Shown: positions 7,094-15,838, counted from the stretch's first letter. The stretch is DNA of 64,000 nucleotides from Arcicella sp040387735 (GCA_040387735.1 JAZKDE010000002.1:62001-126000), one strand, 5' to 3'. A program made the numbers and translations. The notes: a model not told the origin generated them from the letters alone.

Positions 7094-8509
7094 ATGAACG
7101 CAATTATAGCTTTATCACTTTTTGGAATAAGTAATTTGTTTTTAGGGTTTTTAAATAACCGTAAAATCTTATTACCCGCAACCCTAATTTTTATCCTCAT
7201 TGCTCTGGGTCTGAATTTTGCAGACTGGAACCATGAATATTATTGGTTCAATAGTATGTTGAAAACCAATAATTTATCCATCAATTTCACTACAATAATT
7301 TTGGTGGCAACGCTTTTAGTAGTTGCTATTTCACGAGGTTTTGGCGATGATGAAGAGCATTCTCACCCTGCTGAATACTACGCAATTTTATTGTTTTCGG
7401 TAGTTGGGGCAATAATGATGGTTACTTATGAAAACTTAATTATGCTTTTCGTGGGTTTGGAAATCCTTTCTGTTTCAATGTATGTACTTACTGGTTCTGA
7501 CAAACGTAATTTACGTTCAAACGAAGCTGCTTTAAAGTACTTTTTGATGGGCTCATTCGCAACAGGTATTTTATTATTTGGTGTAGCTTTAGTTTACGGA
7601 GCAACTGGTTCTTTTGATATTCATGGAATTGGCGTAGCGGTTAATGATGCCAAAGCCCAAATGGGTGGTCAATATGGCCCAATCTTAATGGCTGGAATCA
7701 TCTTGATTATGGTTGGCTTATTATTTAAGATTTCAGCCGCTCCTTTCCACTTCTGGACTCCAGACGTTTATGACGGAGCTCCAACGTTGTTTACTGCTTT
7801 CATGTCAACCGTTGTGAAAACGGCGGGTGTTGCAGCAACTTACCGCATATTATCAACTTCATTTCCAGCGATGTACGGTTTGTGGGGCAACCCATTAGTA
7901 TATATCACCGGCATAACATTGATTATCGGTAATATTACCGCTGTTTATCAACAAAGTTTCAAGCGTATGTTGGCTTATTCAAGTATTTCGCACGCTGGAT
8001 ATTTATTAATTACCGTTTTAGCAAAACGTCCTGAAACAAACGCTTCAATCTTGTTTTATTCATTGGCTTATTCAATTGCAACGATTTCTGCTTTTGCAGT
8101 CTTAATCGTCGTATCTGAAGCAAAATCAAAAGCAGGCAAACCAGATGAAAGTTTTGATGCCTTGAACGGTTTATCTAAAAATAATCCATTTTTGGCATTC
8201 GTTTTAGCAGTTTCAATGTTATCATTAGCAGGTATTCCATTGACGGCAGGTTTCTTCGGAAAATTCTTCATATTTACTGATGCTTTTGCTAATCCATCAC
8301 CATTGTTCAAAGGTTTATTAGTCATTGCAGTATTGATGTCAGCCGTTGGTATTTATTATTATTTCAAACCAATTATTGCCGCATATATGAGAAAAGGGGA
8401 TACCGAAAAAATCGAAATCTCCCCAATTTATAAATATACCTTAATCCTAACAACAGCCCTGACTATCCTTTTGGGAATTGCTCCAGATTTAGTCAAAAAA
8501 CTTTTCTAA
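7094..8509 (+). CDS. nuoN: NADH-quinone oxidoreductase subunit N
   Basis: The 471-aa membrane protein is the third antiporter-like subunit of complex I. Landmarks are MLFVGLEILSVSMYVL with the TM5 glutamate, FKISAAPFHFWTPDVYDGAPT with the lysine and discontinuous helix, VVKTAGVAATYR, and FKRMLAYSSISHAGYLL. The length is normal for the family. The start is an ATG placed just after the GATAACT array. It closes the nuoKLMN set; the GtrA gene follows after only 2 nt. Confidence 0.97.
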   Translation: MNAIIALSLFGISNLFLGFLNNRKILLPATLIFILIALGLNFADWNHEYYWFNSMLKTNNLSINFTTIILVATLLVVAISRGFGDDEEHSHPAEYYAILLFSVVGAIMMVTYENLIMLFVGLEILSVSMYVLTGSDKRNLRSNEAALKYFLMGSFATGILLFGVALVYGATGSFDIHGIGVAVNDAKAQMGGQYGPILMAGIILIMVGLLFKISAAPFHFWTPDVYDGAPTLFTAFMSTVVKTAGVAATYRILSTSFPAMYGLWGNPLVYITGITLIIGNITAVYQQSFKRMLAYSSISHAGYLLITVLAKRPETNASILFYSLAYSIATISAFAVLIVVSEAKSKAGKPDESFDALNGLSKNNPFLAFVLAVSMLSLAGIPLTAGFFGKFFIFTDAFANPSPLFKGLLVIAVLMSAVGIYYYFKPIIAAYMRKGDTEKIEISPIYKYTLILTTALTILLGIAPDLVKKLF

Positions 8510-8511
8510 CA

Positions 8512-9003
8512 TTGCCGAAATCAACCTTAATCAACAAAAAAGACCTCATTGCCTATTTTTTAGTAGCAGGAACGGGTGCAGCGGTACAATTAATAGCGGG
8601 AAGTATTCTTCGGAATAAATTTCGATTTTCTTACAGTTCTGCCGTATCATTGGCTTACCTCATTTCGTTCATCGTTGGTTTTGTTCTTACCAAAATGTTC
8701 GCCTTTGATGCTCGTAACACCAATCAAACTCGACGAGAAATGTTGAAGTTCATGATGGTAGCCATTGGTTCATGGGGAATTACCGTTTTCTTTTCGGTTA
8801 CATCACTAAAATTCGTTGAAGCAACCTTAGGGCAAAACTCCATAACATTACCTTTTACAAGCAAACCAATGAATCTTAATGAATTAGGTTGTCAGATTGC
8901 TGGAATGGGATTTAGTTTTGTCTTCAATTATATTCTTCACAAAACTTTTACTTTTAGAAGCACTGGTTTTTATGACCGTTTAAAAAGATTAGTTTCACAA
9001 TAG
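8512..9003 (+). CDS. GtrA-family membrane protein
   Basis: The 163-aa protein has about four membrane helices with GtrA-family features: YFLVAGTGAAVQL in helix 1, LAYLISFIVGFVLTKMFAF, KFMMVAIGSWGITVFF, and the terminal FVFNYILHKTFTF. Such proteins act in polyprenyl-linked sugar transfer across the membrane; the substrate is unknown here. No in-frame ATG exists, and the reading starts at TTG 8512, 2 nt after the nuoN stop, so expression probably depends on the nuo transcript. A strong terminator follows, making it the last gene of the operon. Confidence 0.8.
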   Translation: MPKSTLINKKDLIAYFLVAGTGAAVQLIAGSILRNKFRFSYSSAVSLAYLISFIVGFVLTKMFAFDARNTNQTRREMLKFMMVAIGSWGITVFFSVTSLKFVEATLGQNSITLPFTSKPMNLNELGCQIAGMGFSFVFNYILHKTFTFRSTGFYDRLKRLVSQ

Positions 9004-9027
9004 TTTTGAGATTAAAAGCTAATAAGT

Positions 9028-9065
9028 AAAGAAGTCTTTGTTCAAAACAAAGACTTCTTTTTTTT
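9028..9065 (+). terminator. Terminator of the nuo-gtrA operon
   Basis: A 15-bp perfect stem, AAAGAAGTCTTTGTT with AACAAAGACTTCTTT and a CAA loop, runs into a T-tract. Confidence 0.9.
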
Positions 9066-9251
9066 ATACAATTTGCTTCAAAATATTAATAATCCAAGAA
9101 ATCAATCCTTAAATTCTTCCGATTTTCACACTCAAAAGTTAAAATTATCCTTAAACATTAAGTTAAATTAATAGTTTATTTGTATTTTTCCGTGAAAAAT
9201 AGGGTGAAAAGAAAGAACTTTTTAGAATTATTAAAATTTCCTTAAGATTTC

Positions 9252-9282
9252 TTGCACAGAATAAAACTTGTACATAAATTTG
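9252..9282 (+). promoter_or_regulatory. Bacteroidota-type promoter of the small lipoprotein gene
   Basis: TTG at 9252-9254, a 20-nt spacer, then TAAATTTG at 9275-9282 match the TTG-N19/20-TAnnTTTG consensus. The predicted start of transcription leaves a leader of about 20-25 nt before the ATG at 9312. The rest of the 309-bp gap 9004-9311 holds only the preceding terminator and AT-rich sequence. Confidence 0.75.
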
Positions 9283-9311
9283 TATCAAATCAAACCCAAA
9301 TCACCACAGAA

Positions 9312-9485
9312 ATGAAAAAATTCTTTGCATTCGCATTAGTAGCTTCAATGATGTCATTAGCTGCTTGTTCTGAGAAAAAAGCTGAAACTACTGCAACTGA
9401 TTCAGTTGTTGTTGATACTACTGTTGTTGCTGATACTGCTGCTGTTGATACAACTGCAATGTCTGCTGATACTACTAAGAAGTAA
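9312..9485 (+). CDS. Small lipoprotein with low-complexity Asp/Thr tail
   Basis: The 57-aa protein starts MKKFFAFALVASMMSL and has a lipobox ending at C19 (SLAAC), so it should be exported and lipidated. The mature part is only about 39 residues: EKKAETTATDS followed by repeats of VVDTT/ADT/VDTTAMSADTTKK. The 9312 ATG is preferred over an in-frame codon at 9252, because that lies in the promoter -33 element and upstream of the expected transcript start. No domain is recognised; such short DT-rich lipoproteins are frequent in Bacteroidota and of unknown function. It is a monocistronic unit with its own promoter and terminator. Confidence 0.75.
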   Translation: MKKFFAFALVASMMSLAACSEKKAETTATDSVVVDTTVVADTAAVDTTAMSADTTKK

Positions 9486-9520
9486 TATCTACTTTAGTTT
9501 CTTTCGAAAGAAAACACAAG

Positions 9521-9549
9521 AAAGTCTTGGCTATGCCAAGACTTTTTTT
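9521..9549 (+). terminator. Terminator after the small lipoprotein
   Basis: AAAGTCTTGGC pairs perfectly with GCCAAGACTTT around a TAT loop and is followed by T residues. Confidence 0.9.
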
Positions 9550-9619
9550 GTGCCTTATAGTTTCTACAATCTTACAAAATAGGAAACGATAAATTGGTGC
9601 ATTTAAAATCATCAATTAT

Positions 9620-9627
9620 TATCTTTG
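9620..9627 (+). promoter_or_regulatory. Putative -7 box of mcrBC
   Basis: TATCTTTG (TAnnTTTG) lies 28 nt before the ATG of the McrB gene. A TTG at 9594-9596 is 23 nt upstream, slightly longer than the usual spacing. Confidence 0.5.
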
Positions 9628-9655
9628 CTATTCGTCCGAATCAATCTTGTGCAAA

Positions 9656-10984
9656 ATGACCTCAACAAAATCTCGAAATTATTGGTGGCTCAATGTCAAC
9701 CCTCGCATCTGGTCGATTGATTCATTTAAAATAAATCAGACTCAGCATTACACATCCCACAATGAATTTGAGAATAAACGTCGGATTTACAAGTATTTTG
9801 AGTTAGTCCAACCAGGGGATTTCGTTATTGGCTATGAATCAACTCCCGTTAAGCAGATAAAAGCCGTATTTGAGATAACTGAACCACTTCATCGAGATTC
9901 AAAGTTAGGCGAAGTGATTACTTTTAAAATGAAAGAACGAGTTCCACAGTCCATTGATTGGGCAGAACTCAAATTTCTTTATTTTTTTAAGGACTCAGAA
10001 ATATTAAAAAATAATCAAGGTAGTTTATTTCGATTGACCGAAGAAGAATTTGAGGCAATTCAAGCAATGATAGATGCTCAAAAAGAGTCGATTCAGACAG
10101 AGGACATACTCATTCCTTACGAGCGAAAAGATGCTTTAAAAGACCTATTTATTGAGGATTCAAAATTCGATGAAATTATTGATACACTTCATTATAAGAA
10201 AAATATTATTTTACAAGGTCCTCCAGGGGTTGGGAAAACCTTTATCGCCAAACGATTAGCTTACACTTTGATGGGGACACAAGATGATTCCAGAATCAAA
10301 ATGGTGCAGTTTCATCAATCTTACAGCTACGAAGATTTTATTCAGGGATTGCGTCCTGACGATTCAGGTGGTTTTAAATTAAAGAATGGCATTTTTTACG
10401 AATTTTGTCGGCAAGCTCAACGAAATTCGGGGGTTGACCATTTTTTCATTATTGATGAAATAAATCGAGGCAATTTAAGTAAAATCTTTGGTGAATTACT
10501 CCTTCTGATAGAATCTGACAAGCGTGGACGTGCTAATGAAATGGCTCTTACTTACGGAGACAAAGATTCGGAGCCATTTTATGTTCCAGATAATTTACAT
10601 ATTATTGGCACAATGAACACGGCTGACCGTTCATTGGCAATGATTGATTATGCTCTTCGCAGACGTTTTGCCTTTATTTCGCTCGAACCTCTTTTTAATC
10701 AAAAATTAGTTAATTTTTTAGCAGAAAAAAGTATTAACCCTGTATTTGCTGAGCATATAGTTACGAAAATCACTAAGTTAAATGAGGTTATTTTAAAAGA
10801 TAAAAACCTGCAAAAAGGCTTTCAAATTGGACATAGTTATTTCTCAAATTTTACAGAAGGAGACGATGTACAAAAATGGTACAAGCGAGTTATCAATTTA
10901 GAAATCGCTCCACTTTTAGAAGAATACTGGTTTGATAATGAAGAAAAAGCGAAGAGCGAAATTCGGAAGCTACTGGAAATATGA
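9656..10984 (+). CDS. mcrB: EVE-domain McrB-type restriction GTPase/ATPase
   Basis: The 442-aa protein starts at ATG 9656; a TTG at 9647 would add three residues. Residues about 5-135 form an EVE/PUA-like domain (YWWLNVNPRIWSI, VQPGDFVIGYES, KAVFEITEP), a module that binds modified bases. An AAA+ motor of the McrB class follows: Walker A GPPGVGKT at about 188-195, Walker B FFIIDEIN at about 263-270, the McrB signature MNTADRS at about 320-326, and RRRF at about 335-338 as probable arginine finger. It should recognise modified DNA and, with McrC, translocate and trigger cleavage: a type IV restriction system against phage with modified genomes. The gene overlaps mcrC by 4 nt (ATGA). Confidence 0.93.
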   Translation: MTSTKSRNYWWLNVNPRIWSIDSFKINQTQHYTSHNEFENKRRIYKYFELVQPGDFVIGYESTPVKQIKAVFEITEPLHRDSKLGEVITFKMKERVPQSIDWAELKFLYFFKDSEILKNNQGSLFRLTEEEFEAIQAMIDAQKESIQTEDILIPYERKDALKDLFIEDSKFDEIIDTLHYKKNIILQGPPGVGKTFIAKRLAYTLMGTQDDSRIKMVQFHQSYSYEDFIQGLRPDDSGGFKLKNGIFYEFCRQAQRNSGVDHFFIIDEINRGNLSKIFGELLLLIESDKRGRANEMALTYGDKDSEPFYVPDNLHIIGTMNTADRSLAMIDYALRRRFAFISLEPLFNQKLVNFLAEKSINPVFAEHIVTKITKLNEVILKDKNLQKGFQIGHSYFSNFTEGDDVQKWYKRVINLEIAPLLEEYWFDNEEKAKSEIRKLLEI

Positions 10985-11985
10985 TTCCAATTCAAAATAT
11001 CTATTACTTACTTTGCTACGCTTGGAACAAGTTGGAAGAAAAGGACTTGGTGGGCGTTTCAGCTGATGATAATACTGATTTACTAAATCTACTCGCCAAA
11101 GTCCTTTTGAGTGGTACAAAAACACTTTTAAAACGTGGAATCGATAGACAATATATCACTGAAAATGAAGTTTATCAGGGTATTAAGGGTAAAGTTGACA
11201 TCACTACTTCCCTACGTAAAAATCTATTTCAAAAAGGATTAGCTAATTGTGAGTTTGACGAGCTTTCTGCCGATATCTTACCCAACCAAATCCTAAAAAC
11301 TACGCTTCAAAATTTAATTAAGACTCCAGAACTTGCCTCAACTCTACAACACGAAATTAGAGCCATTATTTATCGGTTACACGAAGTGAATTCGATTCAT
11401 TTGTCAGATGATATTTTTCATTCGGTCAAGATTCACCGAAACAATTCCTTTTATTCATTCCTATTGAATATCAGCGAGTTAATTCACAAGAATTTACTCA
11501 TCAATGAAAATTCTGGAAATTATCAATTCAAAGATTTTTTACGAGATGAACGTCAAATGGCGATGCTTTTTGAAGAATTTATTCGCAATTTTTACAAGAT
11601 AGAAATACCAGAAGCACGAGTTTATAGAGAAGATTTACGGTGGAAAATGGCAGGAGAACAACACCACTTTTTACCAAAAATGCAGACAGATATTTCGTTA
11701 CAAATCAACGACAGAAAAGTGATTATTGATACGAAATATTACAAGGAAACGTTGCAGAAATATTATGATTCGGAGAAAATTCATTCGCAGAATTTGTATC
11801 AACTATTTGCCTATCTAAAGAATCAGACTAACCCGAATGCAGAAGGCATTTTACTGTATCCAACCGTGCAGAAAAGTATGCGTTTAAGTTACACACACGA
11901 AGGACACACTATTAGCATTGAAACTCTAAATTTGAATCAACATTGGCAAGGAATTAAGGACGATCTATTGAAGATAATTCACTAA
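10981..11985 (+). CDS. mcrC: McrC-type endonuclease subunit
   Basis: The 334-aa protein begins IQNIYYLLCYAWNKLEE, characteristic of McrC, and has a PD-(D/E)xK nuclease core near the C-terminus: D237 in QTDISL and D250-T-K252 in VIIDTKYY, with QNLYQLFAYL after it. It supplies the nuclease and the activator of the McrB motor. Translation is coupled to mcrB by the ATGA overlap. Its stop overlaps the stop codon of the convergent DUF6702 gene. The system looks intact; no frameshift or missing motif was seen. Confidence 0.92.
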   Translation: MIPIQNIYYLLCYAWNKLEEKDLVGVSADDNTDLLNLLAKVLLSGTKTLLKRGIDRQYITENEVYQGIKGKVDITTSLRKNLFQKGLANCEFDELSADILPNQILKTTLQNLIKTPELASTLQHEIRAIIYRLHEVNSIHLSDDIFHSVKIHRNNSFYSFLLNISELIHKNLLINENSGNYQFKDFLRDERQMAMLFEEFIRNFYKIEIPEARVYREDLRWKMAGEQHHFLPKMQTDISLQINDRKVIIDTKYYKETLQKYYDSEKIHSQNLYQLFAYLKNQTNPNAEGILLYPTVQKSMRLSYTHEGHTISIETLNLNQHWQGIKDDLLKIIH

Positions 11986-12551
11986 AATTCTACTGTAAAA
12001 ACCTTATTCTTCATATTGAACAAATAAGATTTTTTGTCATTTTGGATAAAAATATTGACGATATTGGTCTGGTCTTCAAAGAAATCTAACAATATATCAT
12101 TTTGCAATTTAGAACCATTAATCGGTTCATTTGCTGATATTTCCAGATAAATCCAAATTGCTTCCCCCTCTTTTTCCTTGCCGATATATTGATAATTTCG
12201 CTTTTGGTTTTTAGGGTTCGTTATCACAAAATGTTTACGAACATATTGCTCCACGAAAGCATCATTCTTATCTATATTGGATAATACAATTTTTTGATTT
12301 TGATGAATGGCAGCAAGAGCCTTTTCTAAATCATCCGAGAATACACGAAGGCTAACTTCATAGGCTTTTTCTTTGGCATTATACCGCATTTCGGTAATAC
12401 TGGTATGAAAGTCATGAAGCTTATTAGCTGAAAAGTTACATACTTTTAGGGAAGAACTGAGCATTAAAATTATTCCCAAAAGTAAAAACCTGCAAGTGTT
12501 TTTGAGACTTGCAGGTTTTAAAAAATGTATATTCTTTAACGAAAAAATCAT
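11982..12551 (-). CDS. DUF6702-like exported protein
   Basis: The 189-aa protein has a hydrophobic segment (CRFLLLGIILMLSSSL, residues about 20-36), then the start typical of the family, HDFHTSITEMRYNAKEKAYEVSLRVFSDDLEKAL, and a beta-rich body. Function is unknown. The chosen ATG at 12551 leaves an N-terminal extension of about 20 residues before the hydrophobic core. A 13-bp hairpin, probably the rseP terminator, lies inside these codons (12485-12519), so a shorter protein starting at M30 (12464) is possible, but it would lose the signal segment. The stop codon overlaps that of mcrC on the other strand. Confidence 0.7.
   Translation of the reverse strand: MIFSLKNIHFLKPASLKNTCRFLLLGIILMLSSSLKVCNFSANKLHDFHTSITEMRYNAKEKAYEVSLRVFSDDLEKALAAIHQNQKIVLSNIDKNDAFVEQYVRKHFVITNPKNQKRNYQYIGKEKEGEAIWIYLEISANEPINGSKLQNDILLDFFEDQTNIVNIFIQNDKKSYLFNMKNKVFTVEF
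12485..12519 (-). terminator. Hairpin with T-tract inside the DUF6702 5' region
   Basis: On the minus strand, AAAACCTGCAAGT pairs perfectly with ACTTGCAGGTTTT across a 9-nt loop and ends in TTTTT. It is 64 nt after the rseP stop, in the right place for an rseP terminator or for attenuation of the downstream gene, but it overlaps the codons of the DUF6702 signal segment. Confidence 0.65.
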
Positions 12552-12582
12552 TTACTTCCGATGCAGAAGCATCAGGTTACGG

Positions 12583-13929
12583 TTACTTAAAAATCTTAAA
12601 AATATCATTACCGAAGGCAAATACCATTAAGCCCAAGAGAATAACAGTTCCAACTTGTTGAGCAATTTCTTGCACTTTAATTGATGGTGTTTTTCCAGTA
12701 ATCATTTCCCAAATCAAGAAAATAGCGTGTCCTCCGTCTAAAGCAGGAATTGGCAAAGCATTCATAAATGCTAAAGACATTGATAATAAACCCGTTAAAA
12801 ACCAGAAATTAGCCCAATCCCATTTTCCACCGAAAATTTTGGCAATTCCCACTGGTCCACTCACGGCATTTGAAGCAGAAACTTCCCCTTTGAAAATCTT
12901 TTTAAAACCTTTCAAATTTGTTCCTACAACGGCAAATGCTTCAACAAAACCTGCGTTAAATGCTTGACCAATTGTGAAATCTTCGTGGGTGTCTTTCAGC
13001 AAAGAATTTGGTCTGATACCAATTTTCCCTTCGCTCGAAACACTTATTTTCAACGTATCTAAGGAACCTTTTCTGTCAATGATAGCCAATACTACTTTTC
13101 CTTTATTACTCATCAGAATAGGGGCTAATTCTTGGTAAAATTTAACAGGTTTTCCTGCAACACCAACAAATTTATCTCCCACTTTTAAACCTGCTTTGAA
13201 AGCACCGCCACCGCCTTCATTCTCCGAAACCTCTTTCACATCAAATGGTAAACCTTCTTGAATAAATTCACCTTTTTTACCATTTGCTAATTGGTCTAAA
13301 AAACCTTTAGGAAGTGTAATATCTTTTGTTTCACCATTCCGTTCTATCGTGTATTTTGCATCATCCTCCATGATTAACTTAGGAACTTCATCAAAACGAA
13401 CAGGCACTTTTCCGTTCACGGCTAAGATTTTATCTCCCGTTTTGAAGCCAACTTCTTCCGCAATTTTACCTGCATAAATACCTTGCTTATTTACTTCAGA
13501 AAGCGTTACATAGTTATCCCCGGAGTTATATCTGATGCCCCAGAAAATAAGAACTCCCAAAATAAGGTTAACGATAATTCCACCTAACATTACGATTAAA
13601 CGCTGCCAAGCTGGTTTTCCTCTAAATTCCCAAGGCTCTGGAACGGTTGCTAATTTAGAAGCATCCTGCGTTTCGTCAATCATTCCTGCAATTGAAACAT
13701 AACCTCCCAAAGGAAACCAACCGATACCGTATTCGGTATCACCAACTTTCTTTTTGAAGAGTGAAAAATTGAGAAGTGTTGGAACTGGAAACAAAAAATC
13801 GAAGAAAAGATAAAATTTATCTACTCGCATTTTGAACCACTTTGCCGTGATATAATGCCCAAATTCGTGCAAACTAACTAAAATTGACAGTGCTAAAATC
13901 AACTGTCCCGCCATTACTAAACCTTCCAT
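12583..13929 (-). CDS. rseP: RIP/site-2 membrane metalloprotease
   Basis: The 448-aa protein has HEFGH at residues 21-25 in the first membrane helix (zinc-binding HExxH), an early GxxG region (GYGIGWFPLGGYVSIAG), two PDZ-like domains around residues 140-300 (AEEVGFKTGDKILAVNG and FKAGLKVGDKFVGVAG), and the last zinc ligand in NALPIPALDGGH near residue 400. It cleaves transmembrane anchors, classically of anti-sigma factors. The length agrees with RseP. It lies downstream of dxr and a Uma2 gene on the same strand; dxr and rseP neighbours are common in bacteria. A GATAACT array sits directly before its start. Confidence 0.93.
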   Translation of the reverse strand: MEGLVMAGQLILALSILVSLHEFGHYITAKWFKMRVDKFYLFFDFLFPVPTLLNFSLFKKKVGDTEYGIGWFPLGGYVSIAGMIDETQDASKLATVPEPWEFRGKPAWQRLIVMLGGIIVNLILGVLIFWGIRYNSGDNYVTLSEVNKQGIYAGKIAEEVGFKTGDKILAVNGKVPVRFDEVPKLIMEDDAKYTIERNGETKDITLPKGFLDQLANGKKGEFIQEGLPFDVKEVSENEGGGGAFKAGLKVGDKFVGVAGKPVKFYQELAPILMSNKGKVVLAIIDRKGSLDTLKISVSSEGKIGIRPNSLLKDTHEDFTIGQAFNAGFVEAFAVVGTNLKGFKKIFKGEVSASNAVSGPVGIAKIFGGKWDWANFWFLTGLLSMSLAFMNALPIPALDGGHAIFLIWEMITGKTPSIKVQEIAQQVGTVILLGLMVFAFGNDIFKIFK

Positions 13930-13936
13930 TATTTTC

Positions 13937-13960
13937 AGTTATCAGTTACCAGTAAACAGT
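13937..13960 (-). repeat. GATAACT-type heptamers before rseP
   Basis: Read on the minus strand, three units GTTTACT, GGTAACT and GATAACT run toward the rseP ATG and end 7 nt before it. Motif, orientation and distance match the arrays before nuoL and nuoN. Confidence 0.75.
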
Positions 13961-14003
13961 TTATAAATTGGTAACGTGTATTATTATTTTAAATATGATA
14001 ATT

Positions 14004-14594
14004 TTATAAAATCTCTTGAAAAACTGTTCTTAAATCTATTTCTAAACCTATAAGTACTTTACCACCTGTAATAATTCCAAAATCTTGTTCGATTGGATTG
14101 ACGTTTTCAGGGGTATAAATCATTACTTTTTTATCGAATGGATTAATCAACCAACCCAATTGGACACCATTCTCCATGTATTCCACCATTTTGAGTTGAA
14201 GCCCTTTCCATGAATCAGAATAAGATTTAATTTCTGCCACAAAATCGGGAACTACATGAGCAAACTTTTTACGTTCTTCAAGTGAAATATTATTGTGTCT
14301 TTCCGTCGAAATCCAAGCACAATCTGGAGAACGAATAGCATCATTGGGTAATGTAAAGCCTGTTTGCGAACTGAATACAAATCCTTTTTTATATGTGTGA
14401 TTCCAAAGTTGAATGTGAAAACCAAAATTGGATTCTTGCACTCCACTTTCGTAACTGGTTAGTGGCATTATAATCGTTTCTCTTTTACTATTTCGTTCAA
14501 ACTTTAATCCTTCATTAGCCATACAGAACTCAAAAAATTCATCATCAGTGAATCCTGCATATTCCAGTTTGGGTATTTTAAGAATTTGAGTCAT
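14004..14594 (-). CDS. Uma2-family (DUF820) putative nuclease
   Basis: The 196-aa protein has the Uma2 pattern: GLKFERN...IIMP, AIRSPDCAWIS, and FVAEIKSYSDSWKGLQLKMVEYMENGVQLGWLINPFDKKVMIY. The last two supply the D...ExK residues of a PD-(D/E)xK fold. The family is widespread in cyanobacteria and Bacteroidota, and its substrate and role are unknown. It is inserted between dxr (11 nt gap) and rseP (74 nt gap) on the same strand, probably within one transcript. Confidence 0.85.
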   Translation of the reverse strand: MTQILKIPKLEYAGFTDDEFFEFCMANEGLKFERNSKRETIIMPLTSYESGVQESNFGFHIQLWNHTYKKGFVFSSQTGFTLPNDAIRSPDCAWISTERHNNISLEERKKFAHVVPDFVAEIKSYSDSWKGLQLKMVEYMENGVQLGWLINPFDKKVMIYTPENVNPIEQDFGIITGGKVLIGLEIDLRTVFQEIL

Positions 14595-14605
14595 ATTTTT
14601 TATTT

Positions 14606-15757
14606 TTACAATAATTCTTTCGCAAACCGTCTTGTTGCTTCATCCGTTTGCACGTAATCATCAATGCTTGGTTTTTGAATAAACGATACTTTGGTCATAC
14701 AAGTTTCAATGAAATCTGACATTGCTAAGAAACCGATTTTATCTTGTAAAAATGCTTCAACAGCTATTTCGTTGGCGGCGTTCATGATACAAGGGAGATT
14801 TCCGCCTTTTTCCATTGCGTCAAAAGCTAATTGCAAGTTACGAAATGTTTTTTTATCGGGCTGTTCAAATGTGAGAGACGGATATTTTGTGAAGTCAAAA
14901 CGTGGAAAATCCGATTTTAGTCTGTTTGGGAAACCCAAGGCAAACTGAATTGGTAGTTTCATATCGGGCAAACCCATTTGAGCCTTCATCGAACCGTCTT
15001 CAAACTGAACTAAGGAATGAATAATTGATTGAGGATGCACAACTACCTCTATTTGAGACGCTTGCAAACCAAAAAGCCATTTAGCTTCAATTACTTCCAA
15101 ACCTTTATTCATCAAACTGGCAGAATCGATGGTAATTTTTGCTCCCATTACCCAATTTGGATGCTTCAACGCTTGAGCTTTTGTAACGGTTTCTAACTCA
15201 GCTCGCTGTTTTCCACGAAAAGGTCCACCCGAAGCTGTCAATATTATCTTTTCAATTGGATTGTGAAACTCTCCGACTAAGCACTGAAAAATAGCCGAAT
15301 GTTCTGAATCGACAGGATAGATATTTACACCTTTTTCTTCGGCAAGTTTGGTAATAATTTCACCTGCCACCACTAACGTTTCTTTGTTGGCAAGGGCAAT
15401 ATGTTTACCTGCTTCAATGGCTTTGATGGTCGGTAAAAGCCCCGCATAACCAACCATTGAGGTCAAAACAATATCAACGGTATCCATTTGCACGACTTCT
15501 TCAACGGCTTTCATTCCTGCGTAAACCTTCACGTCGGTATGTGAAAGAGCCGTAAAAACTTTGTCATAAAGGGTTTCGTTGGTAATGACTACGCAATTGG
15601 GATTGAACTTAATACTTTGTTCAATCAATAAATCGGCGTTGTTTTGAGCTGTTAAAATTTCTACTTCAAAACTATCTGGATTCGCTTCGATGACTTCTAA
15701 TGCCTGAGTACCAATCGAACCCGTTGAGCCAAGAATGGCGATTCTTCTTTTTTGCAT
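14606..15757 (-). CDS. dxr: 1-deoxy-D-xylulose-5-phosphate reductoisomerase
   Basis: The 383-aa protein catalyses the NADPH-dependent conversion of DXP to methylerythritol phosphate in isoprenoid synthesis. The NADPH loop GSTGSIGTQ lies at residues 10-18, the metal and substrate region PVDSEHSAIFQC near 148-159, and SLMNKGLEVIEAKWLF near 213-228, with the C-terminal MNAANEIAVEAFL typical of the family. The length is normal. It supplies precursors for the polyprenyl synthase in the same window, but the genes are not linked. It is probably first in a dxr-Uma2-rseP transcript. Confidence 0.97.
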   Translation of the reverse strand: MQKRRIAILGSTGSIGTQALEVIEANPDSFEVEILTAQNNADLLIEQSIKFNPNCVVITNETLYDKVFTALSHTDVKVYAGMKAVEEVVQMDTVDIVLTSMVGYAGLLPTIKAIEAGKHIALANKETLVVAGEIITKLAEEKGVNIYPVDSEHSAIFQCLVGEFHNPIEKIILTASGGPFRGKQRAELETVTKAQALKHPNWVMGAKITIDSASLMNKGLEVIEAKWLFGLQASQIEVVVHPQSIIHSLVQFEDGSMKAQMGLPDMKLPIQFALGFPNRLKSDFPRFDFTKYPSLTFEQPDKKTFRNLQLAFDAMEKGGNLPCIMNAANEIAVEAFLQDKIGFLAMSDFIETCMTKVSFIQKPSIDDYVQTDEATRRFAKELL

Positions 15758-15769
15758 AAATTGTTTTAC

Positions 15770-15831
15770 GTAGGACAGGTTTCCAATCTGTCTTTAGAGA
15801 TTTTGTGAGACAGGTTGAAAGCCTGTCCTAC
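15770..15831. repeat. Dispersed palindrome family A (copy upstream of dxr)
   Basis: The outer arms GTAGGACAGG (15770-15779) and CCTGTCCTAC (15822-15831) enclose two inner hairpins, GACAGGTTTCCAATCTGTC and GACAGGTTGAAAGCCTGTC. The element fills the gap between the 182-aa hypothetical gene and dxr. Related copies are at 20057-20117 and 57523-57577. Confidence 0.85.
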
Positions 15832-15838
15832 TTAAAAC

